DNA of 64,000 nucleotides from Chlamydomonas sphaeroides (taxonomy: Eukaryota > Chlorophyta > Chlorophyceae > Chlamydomonadales > Chlamydomonadaceae). Position 1 is the first letter of the stretch. Every line of letters begins with the position of its first letter. Where the stretch lies: the NCBI GenBank assembly GCA_001662425.1, contig BDDC01000198.1, positions 1-64,000 of the forward strand, given 5' to 3'. The position numbers and the translations under genes are program-made. Below, piece by piece: positions 9,867 to 23,100 of the stretch. The notes beneath the pieces are model-generated. The model did no database searches. It was not told the origin of the DNA and worked only from the letters and a program-made list of their open reading frames with translations.

Positions 9867-12800
9867 GCTACGGACCGCCTCGGCAAGGCCTGGCAGCAAG
9901 TGGTGCAGTCCTGGTGGGACAAGAACAACCCCTTCAGCTGGGGAGCTGAGGAGGGCCCGACGCAGAAGGTGAGCAGACGCACAGCTGCTCTGCAGTACAG
10001 GCTGTTGCAGGGCCCGGGCTATATACCTCCTAGACCGACCTAGGCCAAGCGCATGCCAAGCGCGGCCCCAGCGAGGGGGCGGCAAGCCAGATCCCAGGCC
10101 AAGGAGCAGAGCCAAACGCCTGGAACCCTGTCGGTCGTGCCGTCAGGTTGTGGCCCTGGAGGTCGAGTGGTCGTCCATTGTGGGCATCGACTACCGTTGC
10201 CCGCTACACGACGACGGCAAGCTCGTGCTCGAGGCGCGGCAGGTCACCAAGCGCTGCTTCAAGACGGTGGGGCAGGGCCGCCGCAGGCGGCGCAGTGCTG
10301 CTGGCTCCTCGGCCCTCAGGCCTTGAACGCAGCACCCGTGCGCACCTGTTGACGCACATACAATGGCGCGCATGCCCTCACCGGCGCAACGCCCGCCTGC
10401 CTCAGGTGGAGGACGCGCGTGACTTCTACGTCCCCACCGGCGTTGCCGCCGGCGGCGCTGCCCGCCGCGTCGCCTACTCGGCCGCCCCCACGCCCAGCAA
10501 GCTTTCGCTCGACGGGTTCCTGCGCTCCTCGGCCATCCCCATCCCCTCTGCCAGACTGAGGTGCGGTCCGCACCTGCGCACAGCAGCCGCGCCCTGCCAT
10601 GCCATGAGCCAGCTGATAGGCAATCAGTCAGCAACCTGACCGGCTAGGAAGTGGAGGTGGGCTGTCCCCGCTTCACGCCAGGGCCCCTGAGGAGGTGGTC
10701 CAAGGGCTGCGCTGACCGACCCACATGTGGCCGCTGGCCTTGCACGCGCCGGCTGACCCACATGAACACGGCGGCGCAAGCGGACAATCAACCCACACCG
10801 CGTGTCTGCAACCCTCGCAGGCAGCTGCCCTCCTCGCCCGAGGGTTACCGGCCGCACAGCGGCGGCTGCGCCTCCGCGCCCCCTAGCGACGAGTTTCCCC
10901 GGTCGTGCGGGCCCGCTGGCGTGCGCAGCGTCGGGTGCCGCGGTGACAGCGTCCTGCAAGGCAGCGCCTGCAACGGCGCCAGCGGCGCGCCGGCAGGTCC
11001 GCCCGGCGCGCATGGGCCCGGCCGGAGCGTCAGCGCCAGCCGCCTCGGGCGAACCTCGGGCGCCGGCATTGCGGCGGCAGCTTCAGCGGCAGCGAGCGGC
11101 GTCGGCGCGGGGCTGGCATCGGGGCTCCCGTACTTGGTGGCATCGGCGCTGCGTCGCAGCGGTTGGGGCTCCGGCTGCGCTTCGGCCGACGAGGGAGCGG
11201 AGGGCGGGCGGCTGCGGCCGAGGACGAACCCCGTGTCGCTGTGCACGTCTGCGGCGGCCGCGACCGCTGGTCCCGTGCTGCGGATGGCGGAGCCGTGCGG
11301 TGGCGCCAGCCACGCGGGTGGGGCCTCCGGCCCGCCCTCCCGCCGCCGGCTGCAGCTGCGGCCCCTGGAGGTCGACGCTGCGACCGACGGCGACGACGCG
11401 CCGCCAGCCACGGGACGGCGTAGCGCGGCCTCTGGTAAGCGGGCGTGCGATTGGGAACATGCCAACACCTCTAGGCGGTGCGTGCGCGTGAGCACAGGGC
11501 TTAAGTACATGTTTCCGTGCGACTGGCCGTGCCTCTTGCCCCACAGCGCCGCGGCAGCGGCTGTCCCAAGCGGACCTGCTGCGGCTTAAACACGGCGTCA
11601 GCGGCGCTGGAGCATCCACGCAGCCGCACCGTGTCCGCTCCGCGGGCGACCTTAAGAGCATGGACGTGGGGCAGCGCGAGCACCAACAAACTTCCAAGCC
11701 AGCCGCGGGGGCGTCGGCCGCCTCCACTGCCTCCGGCGGCGGCCCGGTGGCGGCCGCCAGCGGCACCGCCTGGGCCGCCGGCGGCCCCTACGAGACACCT
11801 TTTGCCATGTCGGGCAGCATAGCTGCATCCGCCGCCAGGGGCTGCGACGCCGACGACAGGCCTGGCAGCGGCGCGACGGGCAGCGCCCGCAACAGCGCTG
11901 CCGGGGCCAGCTACGGCACCGGCCGCACCTCCCGCGGTCAGTCGCGCCCCAGCTCGGGCCGCAGCAGCGCGCACGCGCCAACCAGCTGCAGCGGCGCCGC
12001 TGAGCAGCCGCCGCCGCTCGTCAGCTGCGGCGGCACCGACGGCAGCCCGGCTGATGGGGGCCTGCTATCCGGCCGGCGCAGCATGGGCGACCACCCCCAC
12101 GCGCGGCGGCACCGCGGCGGCGGCAAGGGCGGCCGCTGGCGCGGCCTGGCGGGCCAGGCGCCGTGGGGCTCGGAGCCGCTGCCAGCTGCGGAGAGCGGCC
12201 TGGCGACCTCGGTGCCGCCCGCCAGCCGGTGGACGCGGCCCAGCGGCAGCTTCAAGGCGGCCACGCTGGTGCTCAGCTTCCGGGACCCGCTGCTGCCGCA
12301 GGAGCTGCGCCGCTTCGTCAAGGTGGGTCGTGGGGTGGGGCATGCTTGTGTTAGTCAGCCGCCCGCGGGCGCGCATGCCTGTGCCGGGACTCAACAGGAC
12401 GTAGCACCGTACTGCCGCCTGCGCGGCGCCCGTCAGGCCCGCACGTGGGCTCGTGGCTTCGCCTCTCCGCCAGCAAAGCTCTGTCTGACAGCCCACGGTG
12501 CAACGGCGCCTGCCCGTCTGGTCCCGCCCGCAGTCCGAGCTGCGGCTGCTGAAGCTGTACGAGAGCGGGCTGCCGCCGTGGGCCGTGCTCATGCCCAGCT
12601 ACGGCCTGCCGTACCGGCCCTGGATGCGGCGCGTGCTGTGGCTGCTCTTCATCGCCGTGTCGGTCTTCTCCATGGGCTGCGGCTTCTACGACCTCTACAA
12701 GAACGTACCCTTCCTTAAGCAGGTGGGTGGGATCACAGGAGGGCCACACACGGACACACGCCTGTACAGGACCCAGCGAAGCCCACTTGCGGAGGGCATC

Positions 12801-15441
12801 AGAACCCAACCCGCACGCCCCTTGTCGTCCCTCGTCGTCCGGCGCAGGTGGTCACGGCCGTGGCGGGCCGGCTGTACCTGCCCGCCGCAGAGCTGTTCGA
12901 GTGGCTTGAGCGGCACACGCAGATCCGCATGTCCATCCTGCTTACCTACCTCTTCAGCAAGTCGCCGCTGTTCGTGTCCTTCATGCGTGCGCTGCGCAAC
13001 CTGGCCGCGCTGCTGCAGCAGCTGATCAAGCCCGCGCTGACGGCCGCCTCGGCCGCGCTAGCGCCCGTCGCCGCCGCGGCGCAGGCCGCCGCAGCGGGGC
13101 TGGGCGACGGCCTGGCGGCCGCCGGCTCCGCGGCCTGGCAGCTGGCGCAGCCGCTCGTGTCGGCAGCGAGCGCCTTCGGCGGAGAGCTCGGCGCTCTGGG
13201 GGCTGCGGTGCTGGGGCCGCCGGCGCATGCGCTGTGGGGCCTGCTCGTGCTGATCGCGCAGCTGGTGCGCTTGGTCGCCGCGCTGCTGGGCATGGTCCTG
13301 GTGGGGCCCGTGCAGCTGCTGTGCAGCGTGGGCGGCGCGCTGAGCTGGGTCGGCGGCGCCGCCGCGCAGCACCTGGCGGCGGGCTGGCAGGCGGCGGCAT
13401 GGGCGCTGCGCTGGACGGTGACGCTCGGCCGCGCGGCGCGGCGCGTGGCGCCGGCCGTGCAGGCGGGCGCGCGCGCGGCCACGTCCGCCGCGCAGGCGGC
13501 GGGCGGCGCGGCGGGCGGCATGGGCGGCGGTGTGGCGGTATGGCGGTGGCTGGGGCTCGAGGTGGTGGGCGCGCTAGATGCGGTTCGCACCGCCTTCATG
13601 TCGGCGCTCAAGTCCACACGGGTGAGCCGGTCTCGTCATGTCTGAGGTGGCGGCGCTCGCGGCGTGAACGCATTGGCCGGGGGGAGCCAGGCCTCGCGCG
13701 CCCCCCCGTCCTGTCCCGCCCCGCCGCAATCCTTCCCTTGACCACGCTCCCGGTGCCTACGCCGGCCTCCCCACCTGCACCCAACCGCAAGCCTTAGGCT
13801 CGGAGGTCTGCATGTCTAGCCCGTCAACCCAACGCTGCATCCCTGCCTCCCCGCCGGCAGGCCGTCATCAACTTCCTGTGCACCGTCACCTCGGCCGCTG
13901 TGCAGCACCGCGTGTCGCTTTACCTGCAGCTGCGCCGCTGGGTGACGCGCCAGCGCGGCCGCCTCCCGCCCGCCGTGGCCGCGTCCGTGCCGCTGCCGGC
14001 CTCGCTGCTCTCCATGCCCTCTTTCGACGGGCCTGTGCCCTCCCTGGCCTCGGGCACGGGCCTATCGGCCGGCGGCGTCTCCCCCACCAGCTCCACCCTG
14101 GCGTTCCCAGACTCGGAGGACGCGCTGGCGGGGCCCGACTCGGAGGTCAACTCACCCACGGCGCACAACGGCCACTACCACGCCCACCACCACCACGACG
14201 GCCAACTGCACGAGGCTCTGTCCCTGGACTCGCCGTCCGCCAGCGACAGCGGCGAGGGGCGGGTCGCGCGGTTCGCGTTCGCGCCCGGCCCTCGAGCCGG
14301 CGGTCGGGCGCTCAGCCTCGGCGGCGGCGGCGTGGGGCTGCGGCGGCGGCACGTGGGCGGGGGCGCGGCGTCTCAGGGCGGCGGCGGCCCAGCCCCGGGG
14401 GTTGGATACGGCACCGGGGCCCGGAGCGCTGGCGGCTCGCTGTACGGCATGCACGGTTCACGCCGTACTCTGGATGCGGTGCACGAGCTGGAGGAGGAGC
14501 CGGAGGACCAGGTGTCGGGCAGCTTGCTGCCGGACGAGGCGGATGCGGACGGCGGCGACAGCTCCAGCGCAGGAGTGGCTGGCGTGCCGACGCGCCACTG
14601 GCGCGGGTGGGCCGAAGTCCAGGCCGACAGCAGCAGCGGCAGCAGCGGCAGCGGTGAGGAGCAGGACAGCGACGCCAGCACATCGTCTGATGCCCGTCAG
14701 CTGCGATGGTGCGCGTCGGCTCCGTCGAGTACGCGCGGCGGCGGCTCGCGGGCGCGTGCCCGCGCCGCCGGATGGGCCGTGGGCGGCGGGGGGGGCGGCA
14801 TGCTCGCATTGGGCACGTCGCTGCCCGCTCGTGCGGCTGCGCGGCTGGCGGCGGAGGTTCAGGAGCGGCGACGGCGGACGGCCGGCGACTCGCCGGGCCG
14901 CGAGCGGCACGCACCGGCAGCCGCCGCGGGGCCTGCGGCTGGGGCCGCGCAGGTTCAAGCACACGGCGCGCCCGCACGCCGGCTTGGTGCAGCCGGCGGG
15001 CCGCCTGCACAGCAGGGCATTGCTGCTGGCAGCGGCTCGCCGGAGCTGCTGTCGGCGTTCGCAGTGAGCGGCCCAGTGGATGTGCATATGGCCGCCGGGG
15101 GCTTCTCCCGCACTGCCCAGCCCTCGCCGCGCGTTGCGGGCGGGTTTGGCGTGCTGGGCGGCGGCCGCGTGTCACAGCCGGCTAGCGAATCGGGTCCGCC
15201 GCTTGCCCGCCACCTGCGCTCGTCCTCGGTGCCCCTGCCGCCCGCGACGTCGGCGGGCCGCGCCCCGTCGGGCGCCGGGGCCGGCCAAGCAGTCGCGGAG
15301 CAGGGCTCCCATGCGCAGGGGCCCAGCGGCGGCAGCGGGGCTGTGAGCGGCTGTGGTGTGGGCGTAGGCGCTGCTGCCGGCGCCGGCGCTGTCGCGCTGC
15401 CGGGGGGTCAGCAGCAGCCGACTGTGGAGGCTGCGTGCTGA
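9867..15441 (+). CDS. Large unidentified membrane protein (5' end unresolved)
   Basis: I do not recognise this protein. Eight exons (9867-9968, 10147-10266, 10406-10560, 10821-11434, 11547-12322, 12534-12722, 12848-13621, 13861-15441) join in phase to 1,436 residues plus TGA. An N-terminal module (WQQVVQSWWDKNNPFSW, then LEVEWSSIVGIDYRC and LVLEARQVTKRCF) looks like a beta-rich, PH- or GRAM-like fold and faintly recalls the plant TRF2/HOY1 PH-like domain. A Ser/Gly/Ala-rich linker follows. The best-ordered part is SFRDPLLPQELRRFVK, then LKLYESGLPPWAVLMPSYGL, a membrane segment (VLWLLFIAVSVFSMGCGF) and HTQIRMSILLTYLFSKSPLF. Further hydrophobic helices (LLVLIAQLVRLVAALLGMVL) sit in an Ala-rich stretch. 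The ~500-residue tail is low complexity. Exon phase and composition strongly support a real gene; function is open. Confidence 0.72.
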
Positions 15442-17100
15442 CCTCCGAAGCTCACAATGGCTGCAGTCGATGCGGCTGCGAACATAAGCGAGGCTGGCTG
15501 CATAAGGAGTGCCATGACCCCCTGAGCGCTTCGAATTGTGCATTGTGTGTGTGTGGGGGGGGAGTTGTGCCGGCTTCTGTTTGTAGCGTTTGTTGTTTGG
15601 ACCGAGCGTTTGAATGTCATTTGTGCATTGAGGCGATTGCCCGCTCGCGCTGCGGTGCGCTGTGTTATCTGGCTGGCGCCGAGTGGTGCGGCAGGTGGCG
15701 CGGGCTGTTTGCTGTGGCGGCTGCGGCAGGAGTATGTCTGCTGCGGCCCCGGATTGGCCTCGGGTTGGGTCGTCCTTGCCATATCATGCGTTGCATGGGC
15801 TGTGTGCGCGTTGCAGGTGCTTCACGTGGCAGCATATTGTGGGAGCGCAAATTACGTGCTTAAGGGGTACAAACATGGCCTGCGCCGAGAGGAGCAGCGG
15901 TGCTTGTGGGATGGTCGACCGTAGTTGTCGACATGGAAGACGTCGGTGGTGATGGCGTGCTGTGCCTGCTTACCTTCCAGTTCCCTCTCACTCGCTCCGG
16001 GGGATCAGGTTGGCTCGCCCCTTTAGGGGCACGAGCCGTTCGACTAGGGCACAAAGGTAACAAGGACGCGCTCTGCGATCGGGGAGTCCGCAGGCGTAGA
16101 GCGCCGTGGAGCGCGAAGACTGGCTGTAACCGCCCCGAGATCCTTTCCCGCCCTCCCAGGACCGCCCGCGCGAGTACCGGAGTGGTCCGGCTGCAGCACT
16201 CGGTCCCCAAAAAACCAACAGCGGTCGCGACATGTCGGCACTCCGTATCACAGCGCCCTTCACGTGCATTCGTCAGTATAGGTTGCTATTACATTACCTG
16301 CGAAATGCTGGGTGGAAACTCAATTGCTGCTTGTTGCCGCTCGCGCTCGTGCGCTGTACGACCGGTGACCGTTGGGAAAGCCGTTACTGGGGAATGTGCA
16401 GGCTGAGAGACAAACGTTGCAGTTCAGAGTGCACGTAGACATATATCATCGTGAATTCTCGCATCGCATTGAAACGGGGCGCTTGTCGCGCAGTCGCCGG
16501 GGCAGTCGTCGCAGACGTCTTAGCAAGCAGCCGTGCAGCTGATTGCGACAACGCAATGACTAGTTGTTTGCTTTAAAGGGCCGTGCGTGCGCCTCTTGTC
16601 TTGCCCCGAGCGGCTTGGCTGCGCGACGCTGCGATGTCCAGGCGCATTCGCGAAACAGTTGCAGCGACAGTGCCCTCCCCCTCTACTGGAGCCCTTGTAT
16701 CTGTGAGTATGTTCCCGCCGTAGCAGGTGATCCGTGCCGTAGCCCCAGCGACAACTCTGGACCGGCCTGCCTTCGTCATCCCAGCGGTGGTCGTAAGCCC
16801 GCGCGCAAGTGCCTGATACCCCCCTTCAGTTGCTGATGCTTTGGGTTAGGAGGGTTTATGCAGCAGACAGTGGGTCTAGGGGCAAGCCGGGGGGCCCTGA
16901 GTGCTTCGGGCATGCGCGCCAGTGCGCGCCGAGCCACGGCGCCCATTGCCTGGGGCCGTAGCGACGAGCCTTGCCGTCACACACATATACAACGCACATC
17001 AAACGAGCTTAACCTGCACTGTGGGCGCTGTTCGTGGCAGTCAGCGCAGATATGAAGGCAGCATCGGCGCTGAGCGCGCCAGAGCAGGCCTAGTCCGCTA
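15442..17100. other. Intergenic: 3' UTR of membrane protein gene and upstream region of KDM5-like gene
   Basis: About 1.65 kb between two plus-strand genes. Its base composition is clearly less GC-rich than the flanking exons, as expected for UTR and promoter. A TGTAA is noted separately. No tRNA, repeat array or supported exon was seen. Confidence 0.55.
16125..16129 (+). terminator. Candidate TGTAA polyadenylation signal
   Basis: TGTAA on the plus strand about 680 nt after the stop of the membrane protein gene. Chlorophycean 3' UTRs are often this long. It is the first TGTAA I noticed after that stop. Confidence 0.45.
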
Positions 17101-20100
17101 ATGCCGACACAAGCGTACACCAAAACTGGCACTGCCTGCGCACCAGATATGCTTACGTTCAGGCCCACGGCTGAGGAGTGGGCCGAAGGCGCTCTCGCAT
17201 ACATCGCACGGATTAGGCCGCTTGCTGAGCCATATGGCATAGTAAAGCTCGTAATTCCGCTCGAATGGATGCCGCGCTGTGCTTTGGACTTCGGGGCGAC
17301 GAGGTACGTGCACACGCCCGCATCGCTCTCCCGCGAGCGCCAGAGCGCCAGAGGTCCCCGTCCCAGTTGTGTCAGCAGCTCGTCACTGTGTTGAGCGTGC
17401 ACTCGAGGCGTCGGGGACGGGTTGCGGCCTTGGAACGGCACGCATCTGCAAGACATGCTCAGCACCCTGTTTCGCTCCGCCGTCACCCGTCAACACCACG
17501 TCAGGTTCCCGATACGGCGGCAGCGCGTGCACGAGCTGCTGCATCGCGACAGTCCCCAAGCGCTAAGCGAATTCTACGAGGTGCGGTGGGGCGGTGGCAC
17601 AACCAGCCTCAGGACCCGGCAGCATACACGAGGGGGTGGGGTCACGCAGGCACTTGCCGCGTGCAGCCATGCACCTCCCCCTGCTACCCAACGCCAGCCC
17701 GCTTTCTCCCACGCCGCCAGCCTGGCACTGCTGCCTCCTGCCACAGGCAAAGCCCCTGTCGCCCTTGCCTGCCGCCCTCTTGTGTCGCCTCCATCCCGCC
17801 CCACGGCAGGACTATGACCGCTACCTGCACTCCATCGGCCGCCAGCTGTGCAAGTGGAAGTACCCCCAATTCCTGGGGAAGGTAGGCCGGTAACCCCGGC
17901 AGGGCTCCCTACCGCTCCTCTCGCCCGCCCGCCTTCACCCGAGAGCCCCGCCCCCAACGCAGCGGCCGCCGGCCCTCACCCCAGCACCGCTGCACCCCCC
18001 TGCACGCCCTGCCGCCCGTCGCTGCGCACTCCGCTACCATCCCACACCGCACTTCCCCGATAACCACACGGTCGCCCTCTCAACTGCCCGCCTGCCGGCC
18101 GGCACGCTGGCCCGCAGGACATTGATATCTTCTACCTGTGGCGCGCCGTGCGGCGTCGCGGCGGCTACGAGGCCGTCACGGAGGCCAAGCGCTGGAAGGA
18201 GGTGGCCAAGTCGCTGCAGGTGAGTCCCGCTGCACCCTCGTACGGCACCTCAGGGGCAAACACGCCCCCAGCTCTCAATCAAAGGCCAACACCCTACGGC
18301 ACCACGTTCGTAAAGCTGGACGCATGCGAGCAAGGGGCGCGCAACCAGGCGTGCCCGCTGATGTCCTGCGTTCCGTTACGCCGCGCGGGCCAGGTCACGG
18401 AGAAAGGCGCCGCCAACTTGGCGTACGGCATGCGGCAGCTGTACGTGAAACATCTGCTGTCGTACGATGACTGGAAGTACGGCAAGAAGACGGCCGCCGC
18501 CGCTATGGCGGCTGTCAAGGCGGAGGCGGAGGCCGACGCTAAGCTGGGGCGGCAGGGGCCCGAGCCAGACAGCCAGGAGGCTCCAGAAAGCGCCGACGGC
18601 GCCGCCGCTGAGCAGGCGGCGGCAGCGGCGGGGCCGTCGGCAAAAGCCGCCGCCAGTCGTGCCCCAAAGCGCTCCGCCGCGGTGGCAGCAGTTGTGCCGG
18701 CGTCGCCGCCCGCGCCAGGGGCCGGGGCAGGGCCCGCGGCGCAGCTCAAAGGGAGCCCGGGTAGCGGCGAGCGCCGGGTCAAGCGCAAGCGTGGCAGCGG
18801 CGGCGGCAAGGACGCGGACGCCGAGCCGGAGCCGGCGGCTGGGCCGGGGCCGGCAGCTGCGCTGGTGACGCCGGCACGGTCAGGCCAGGCCTTGGCCGCT
18901 GCGGACAGCAGCCCTACGGCTCCTCCGTCTGCGTCGCCGGGGGGCGCGGCGGCTCGCCGCCAGAAGCCGCGGTCCCGGGGCCGCGACGGCGAGGCAGAGG
19001 CCGGGCCGGCGGCGCCGCCGGAGGCGGCCGCTGCGGCAGGGCCCCGGCCCAAGCCCGTGGCGGAGGCGGAGGCGGCTGCGGCGGCGGGCGGGCGGCAAGC
19101 GCCGGGGCCAGCGGCCAGGCCGGGTTCAGCCGAGGGGCAGGACGATGTAGATATGCTGGACAGGGCGGAGGCGCCAGCGGCCGCGCTGGCCAGCTCCGCG
19201 GCAGTTGCAGCAGCGCCGCCGGGTCCGCAGCCCGAGTCTGGCAGCGGCCCAATGGCTGCGCCGTCATCGCCACCGCCGCGTGGGGGCGCGCTATCACGGG
19301 CCGCGTCGCAGCCGCCGCTGGTGTTGCCGTCACAGGAACCGCCGCTGGCGTCACAGTCGCCGCCTGCGACACAGGAGCCGCCGTCTCAGGCGTCGCCCTC
19401 GCAGCCGCCCGGCGGCTCCCAGGCCCAACCGTCGCAGGAGCCAGCGGCTGATGCAGCGGGGCTGTCCAAGCGAGTGCGACAGCGCAAGCGGCAGCCCACT
19501 AGCCGGACCGCGAAGGACGAGACCGCGGCCGTGGGCGGCGGCGGCGCCGTAGCCGCCGCAGCCGGCCAGGCCTCGTTGACCAAGGCCGCCAAGGCGCCTG
19601 CCAAGCCCAAGCCCGTGGCAGCAACAGCAGCCGCGCCTGCCGGCGGTGCTGCCGCGTCGGCGTCGGCGCCTGGCGCCGCTGCGGCGGTGATGCCGGCGGC
19701 GGACGCGCCGTTCGTGCCGGGGCAAAAGGTGCTCAAGTCCAAACGGCGGCAGGAGAAGCTGGCGCGGGAGGCCGAGGCCGCGGCAGCGGCCGAGGCCGCG
19801 GCGGCGGCGGCGCGGGCTCGGGCCGAGGCGCAGGACATGGCGGAGGCCGCCGAGATCCTGGGCGCGCTGTTGGGCTTCGAGCAGCCGGGCGGGCAGCCGG
19901 CGGCAGCGGCGGCTGCCGGCAAGGCCGCGTCGCGCAAGCCGGCTGCAGCCGGGGGCGCGGCGGCGGGCGCCGGCGGCGGCGCGGCAGCAGCGGCAGCGGG
20001 TGCAAAGAAGCCGGCGCCCAAGAAGCGGCGGCTCGCGGCGGACGCCGAGGTGGGTCAGCTAGTTGGGGCCTTAGGCTGAGGGCCGGTGCAGGGGCGCCAG

Positions 20101-23100
20101 GGGACAGGGGTGTACCCAACAGGCTCGAGGCCATGGCTGCGGCTGTAGCCCCGGGCTTGCTGGACTAGAAAACTAGGGTTTGCCCGGCTGTGACCCGCCG
20201 CCGCTCCCACAACCGCAGGCGTCGCCGCTGGCCACTGCCGCCGCGCCAGCGGACGGCAAGCCCCGCGCCGCTGCCAAGGCCGCCGCCGCACCGCCGCCCC
20301 CGCCGCCCGCGTTCTCCGCGCCGCCGCCCGTGCCCTGCGGCGCGCGCGCCAACCGCGGCTGTCGCGCCTCCCACCTGCGCATGGGCCTGGGCGCCCTGCT
20401 GCCCGGCCTGGTCGCCAGCCCCGGATCCCTCCCCGGGCTTATCCCGGACAGCCCAGCCGACCTGGCGGCGCTGGTGTGCGAGCTGTGCCGCTGCGGGCAC
20501 CGCGAGGACCAGATCCTGCTGTGCGACAGATGCGACCGCGGCTACCACCTGTTCTGTCTGGGCCCACCGCTGGCCGAGGTCCCCGCCGGCGACTGGACCT
20601 GCCCCGCCTGCCGCGCCGCGGAGCAGCTCGAGGCGCAGCTGGCGGCCGCGGCCGCGGCGGCGGCCGCGGCGGGCGGCGGCGCGGCGACGCCGCGGGCCGG
20701 GTCGACGGGGCCGGGCGTGGTTGCGCTGGCGGAGGAGCTGCGGTTTGCGGAGTTTGAGGCGCGCGCGGCGGAGGCCCGTGTGGCGCACTGGGGCAGCGAG
20801 GCCAGGGCAGACAAGGTAGGGCCTAGGGGCAGGCGGGGCTGCCGAGGGCCGGGGCTGGCCCAGGACCACGTCCTGAGAAGGCACGGCGCGGCTGGGCGGC
20901 GCCCCTCGCCCCCGGGGCCCTGCCACCACGCCCGGGCTGGGCTGCGAACCCAACCCCCGACGCTGGGCTTGGCCGGCCCTCCTCCTGTGCCCAGGTGACG
21001 CCCGCCGAGGTCGAGGCGGAGTTCTGGCGGCTGGTGGAGTCGGGCGAGGAGCCGTGCGACGTGTCGTACGCCTCCGACCTGGACTGCTCCCTGTACGGCA
21101 GCGGCTTCCCGCGGCCCGAGGCCGCGGCACCGGCGGCCGGTCCGGCCTCGCCGATGGCGGCGGCCGCCGCCGCGCTGGCGGGCCTAGCGGGGGGGGCGGT
21201 GGCGCCAGAGCCCGGGGCGCTGTCGCCCGGTGGCGCAGGGCCGGGGCAGGCGCCTGGGTCGCAGGGCTGGAACCTGCACCAGCTGCCGCGCGCCGAGGTG
21301 GGCTCCTGGTGCCACCAGGGCGTCTGTTGTGGGGTCTGCCTGCATGGGCCACCGAGGCGGCGAGGGGCCATGGCTGCCGCCCTGGCCCACTCACACGCTA
21401 ACACTGGAACACGCTGCCGCACCCCCGCCGGTGTCCCCGTCCCTCCTCCCTGCTCGCCCGTGCTGGCTTTCCCCACGCCGCACCTGCTGTCCCCCCCCCG
21501 CACGTGCAGGCCTCGCTGCTGCGGCTGCTGCCCGAGCACCTGCCCGGCATGGCAGCGCCCTGGCTGGCGCTGGGCAGCCAGTTCGCGGCCGCCACGTGGC
21601 ACGTGGAGGACCACCTGCTGTACGGACTGTCGTACCACCACCAGGGTGCGTACGGCAGTACGGAGCCGTACTCGCGCAGCCATGCCCTGGCGCCTGGGCC
21701 CCGGGATCGAGAGCACCGCCCCGCGCTGACACACGCGCACGCCTGGTACTCAATGACTTTCCTTTCATACTCACCACACACACGCGCCTGACACCGCAGG
21801 CGCGCCTCGCCGCTGGTACGCCTGCCCCTCCGCCGCCGGCCCGGCGCTGGAGGCCGCGCTGGAGGCGGCCGCGCCCGATGCCTTCGCCGCACAGCCGGAC
21901 CTGCTGGCGCAGCTGTCGGGCGCTCCGCTGCTGCCGCCGGCGCGACTGCGCGCCGCGGGCGTGGCCGTCACCGCGCTGACGCAGGAGGCCGGGGAGCTGG
22001 TGCTGTCCTTCCCCGGGGCCTACGTGGCGACCGTGGACCTGGGCACGTGTGTGACGGAGAGCGTGGCGTTTGCGCCGCCCGACTGGCTGCGCTTTGCGGC
22101 CGACGCGGAGGCGAGGTACCGGCTGTACCGCCGGCCGCCGGTGGGTGTGTGCGGTGGTGGGGCGCGTCGTTGGGCGGCGCCGGGGGCCGGCAGGGCCCTG
22201 TTGACTGTTGCCCAAGCCCAGGGGCCTACAGGGCACTTTAGGTCACCATAGGCGAGGGTTGCGGAATAGCCGGGTACTCCCTGGTTGCCTGATCGAGCTG
22301 ACGCTTGCGCTCACACGAGCCGAACTCACTGTCCGGTCGCCACAGGTGTTCTGCCAGGAGGAGCTGCTGCTGCAGCTTGTACGGCTGTACGGCAGTACGG
22401 CTGCGGACAACGGTAGCACGGCGCCGGACGAGCACGTGCGTAGCATGGTGGTGCCGTACTTGGCGGACGCGATGGCGCGGCTGGTGGCGGAGGAGCGGGC
22501 GCTGCGGCTGCTGCTGTGGGAGCGAGGTACGGGCCCCGCACGCAGCCGTCCCACGCTGGGTCCCCTTGTTGCTGCGCCGCGGTGTTTGACAGCCGCAATA
22601 CGGCCACTCCCCTCGCTGCTGTCTCCTAGCTGACGGGCTCAGCGGGAACCGCCTTCCTATGTGTGCGCAGGCGCGTTCCTGCCCGAGCCCAGGCCGATCG
22701 ATGCCGAGCCGCAGGCGGCCGACGGCAAGCCGGCCGGCGTGCTGCGTAGCCGCCGCGTGCTTGGCGGCGCGCCGCTCAGCCGTACACCGTGCGCATCGGC
22801 GCCCGCCGCCGCGGCCGCCACCAGCCCCGCCGCCACTCTCACCGCCGCCTCCGCGGCCATCGCCGCCGCCGCTGGCGCCGCCAAGCGCAGCCGCAGCGGC
22901 CGGCCCAAGTCCGGCGCCGCCAGGTCCCGCACCGCCAGAGCCGCCCGGCAGGGCGGCGCCGGCGGCGCCGCCACGCCGCCCGGCGGCGCCACCGACGGCG
23001 ACGCGATCGAGCCCGAGGAGTGCGGCACGTGCCGGGCGCTGCTGGTGCTGTCCGGCGTGGAGTGCGAGTGCTCCCCGGGCCGGCTGGTGTGCTGCGAGTG

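Noticed and set aside
9378..10115. Minus-strand frame including VPAHLLVLIPKQENDEALML
   Set aside because: It briefly looked protein-like, but overlaps a phased plus-strand exon, has no splice-supported extension, and shows no known domain.
10845..11974. Long minus-strand open frames across the membrane-protein gene
   Set aside because: High GC removes stop codons on both strands. The plus-strand exons join in phase and keep a continuous protein, so these are shadows.
12848..13621. Ala-rich helical segments considered as a separate apolipoprotein- or LEA-like gene
   Set aside because: The segment is one exon continuous in phase with its neighbours and begins with the ordered core, so it belongs to the same membrane protein.
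16000..16200. Possible tRNA or snoRNA in the less GC-rich intergenic sequence
   Set aside because: I could not form a cloverleaf or find A/B box pairs or C/D boxes with proper spacing.
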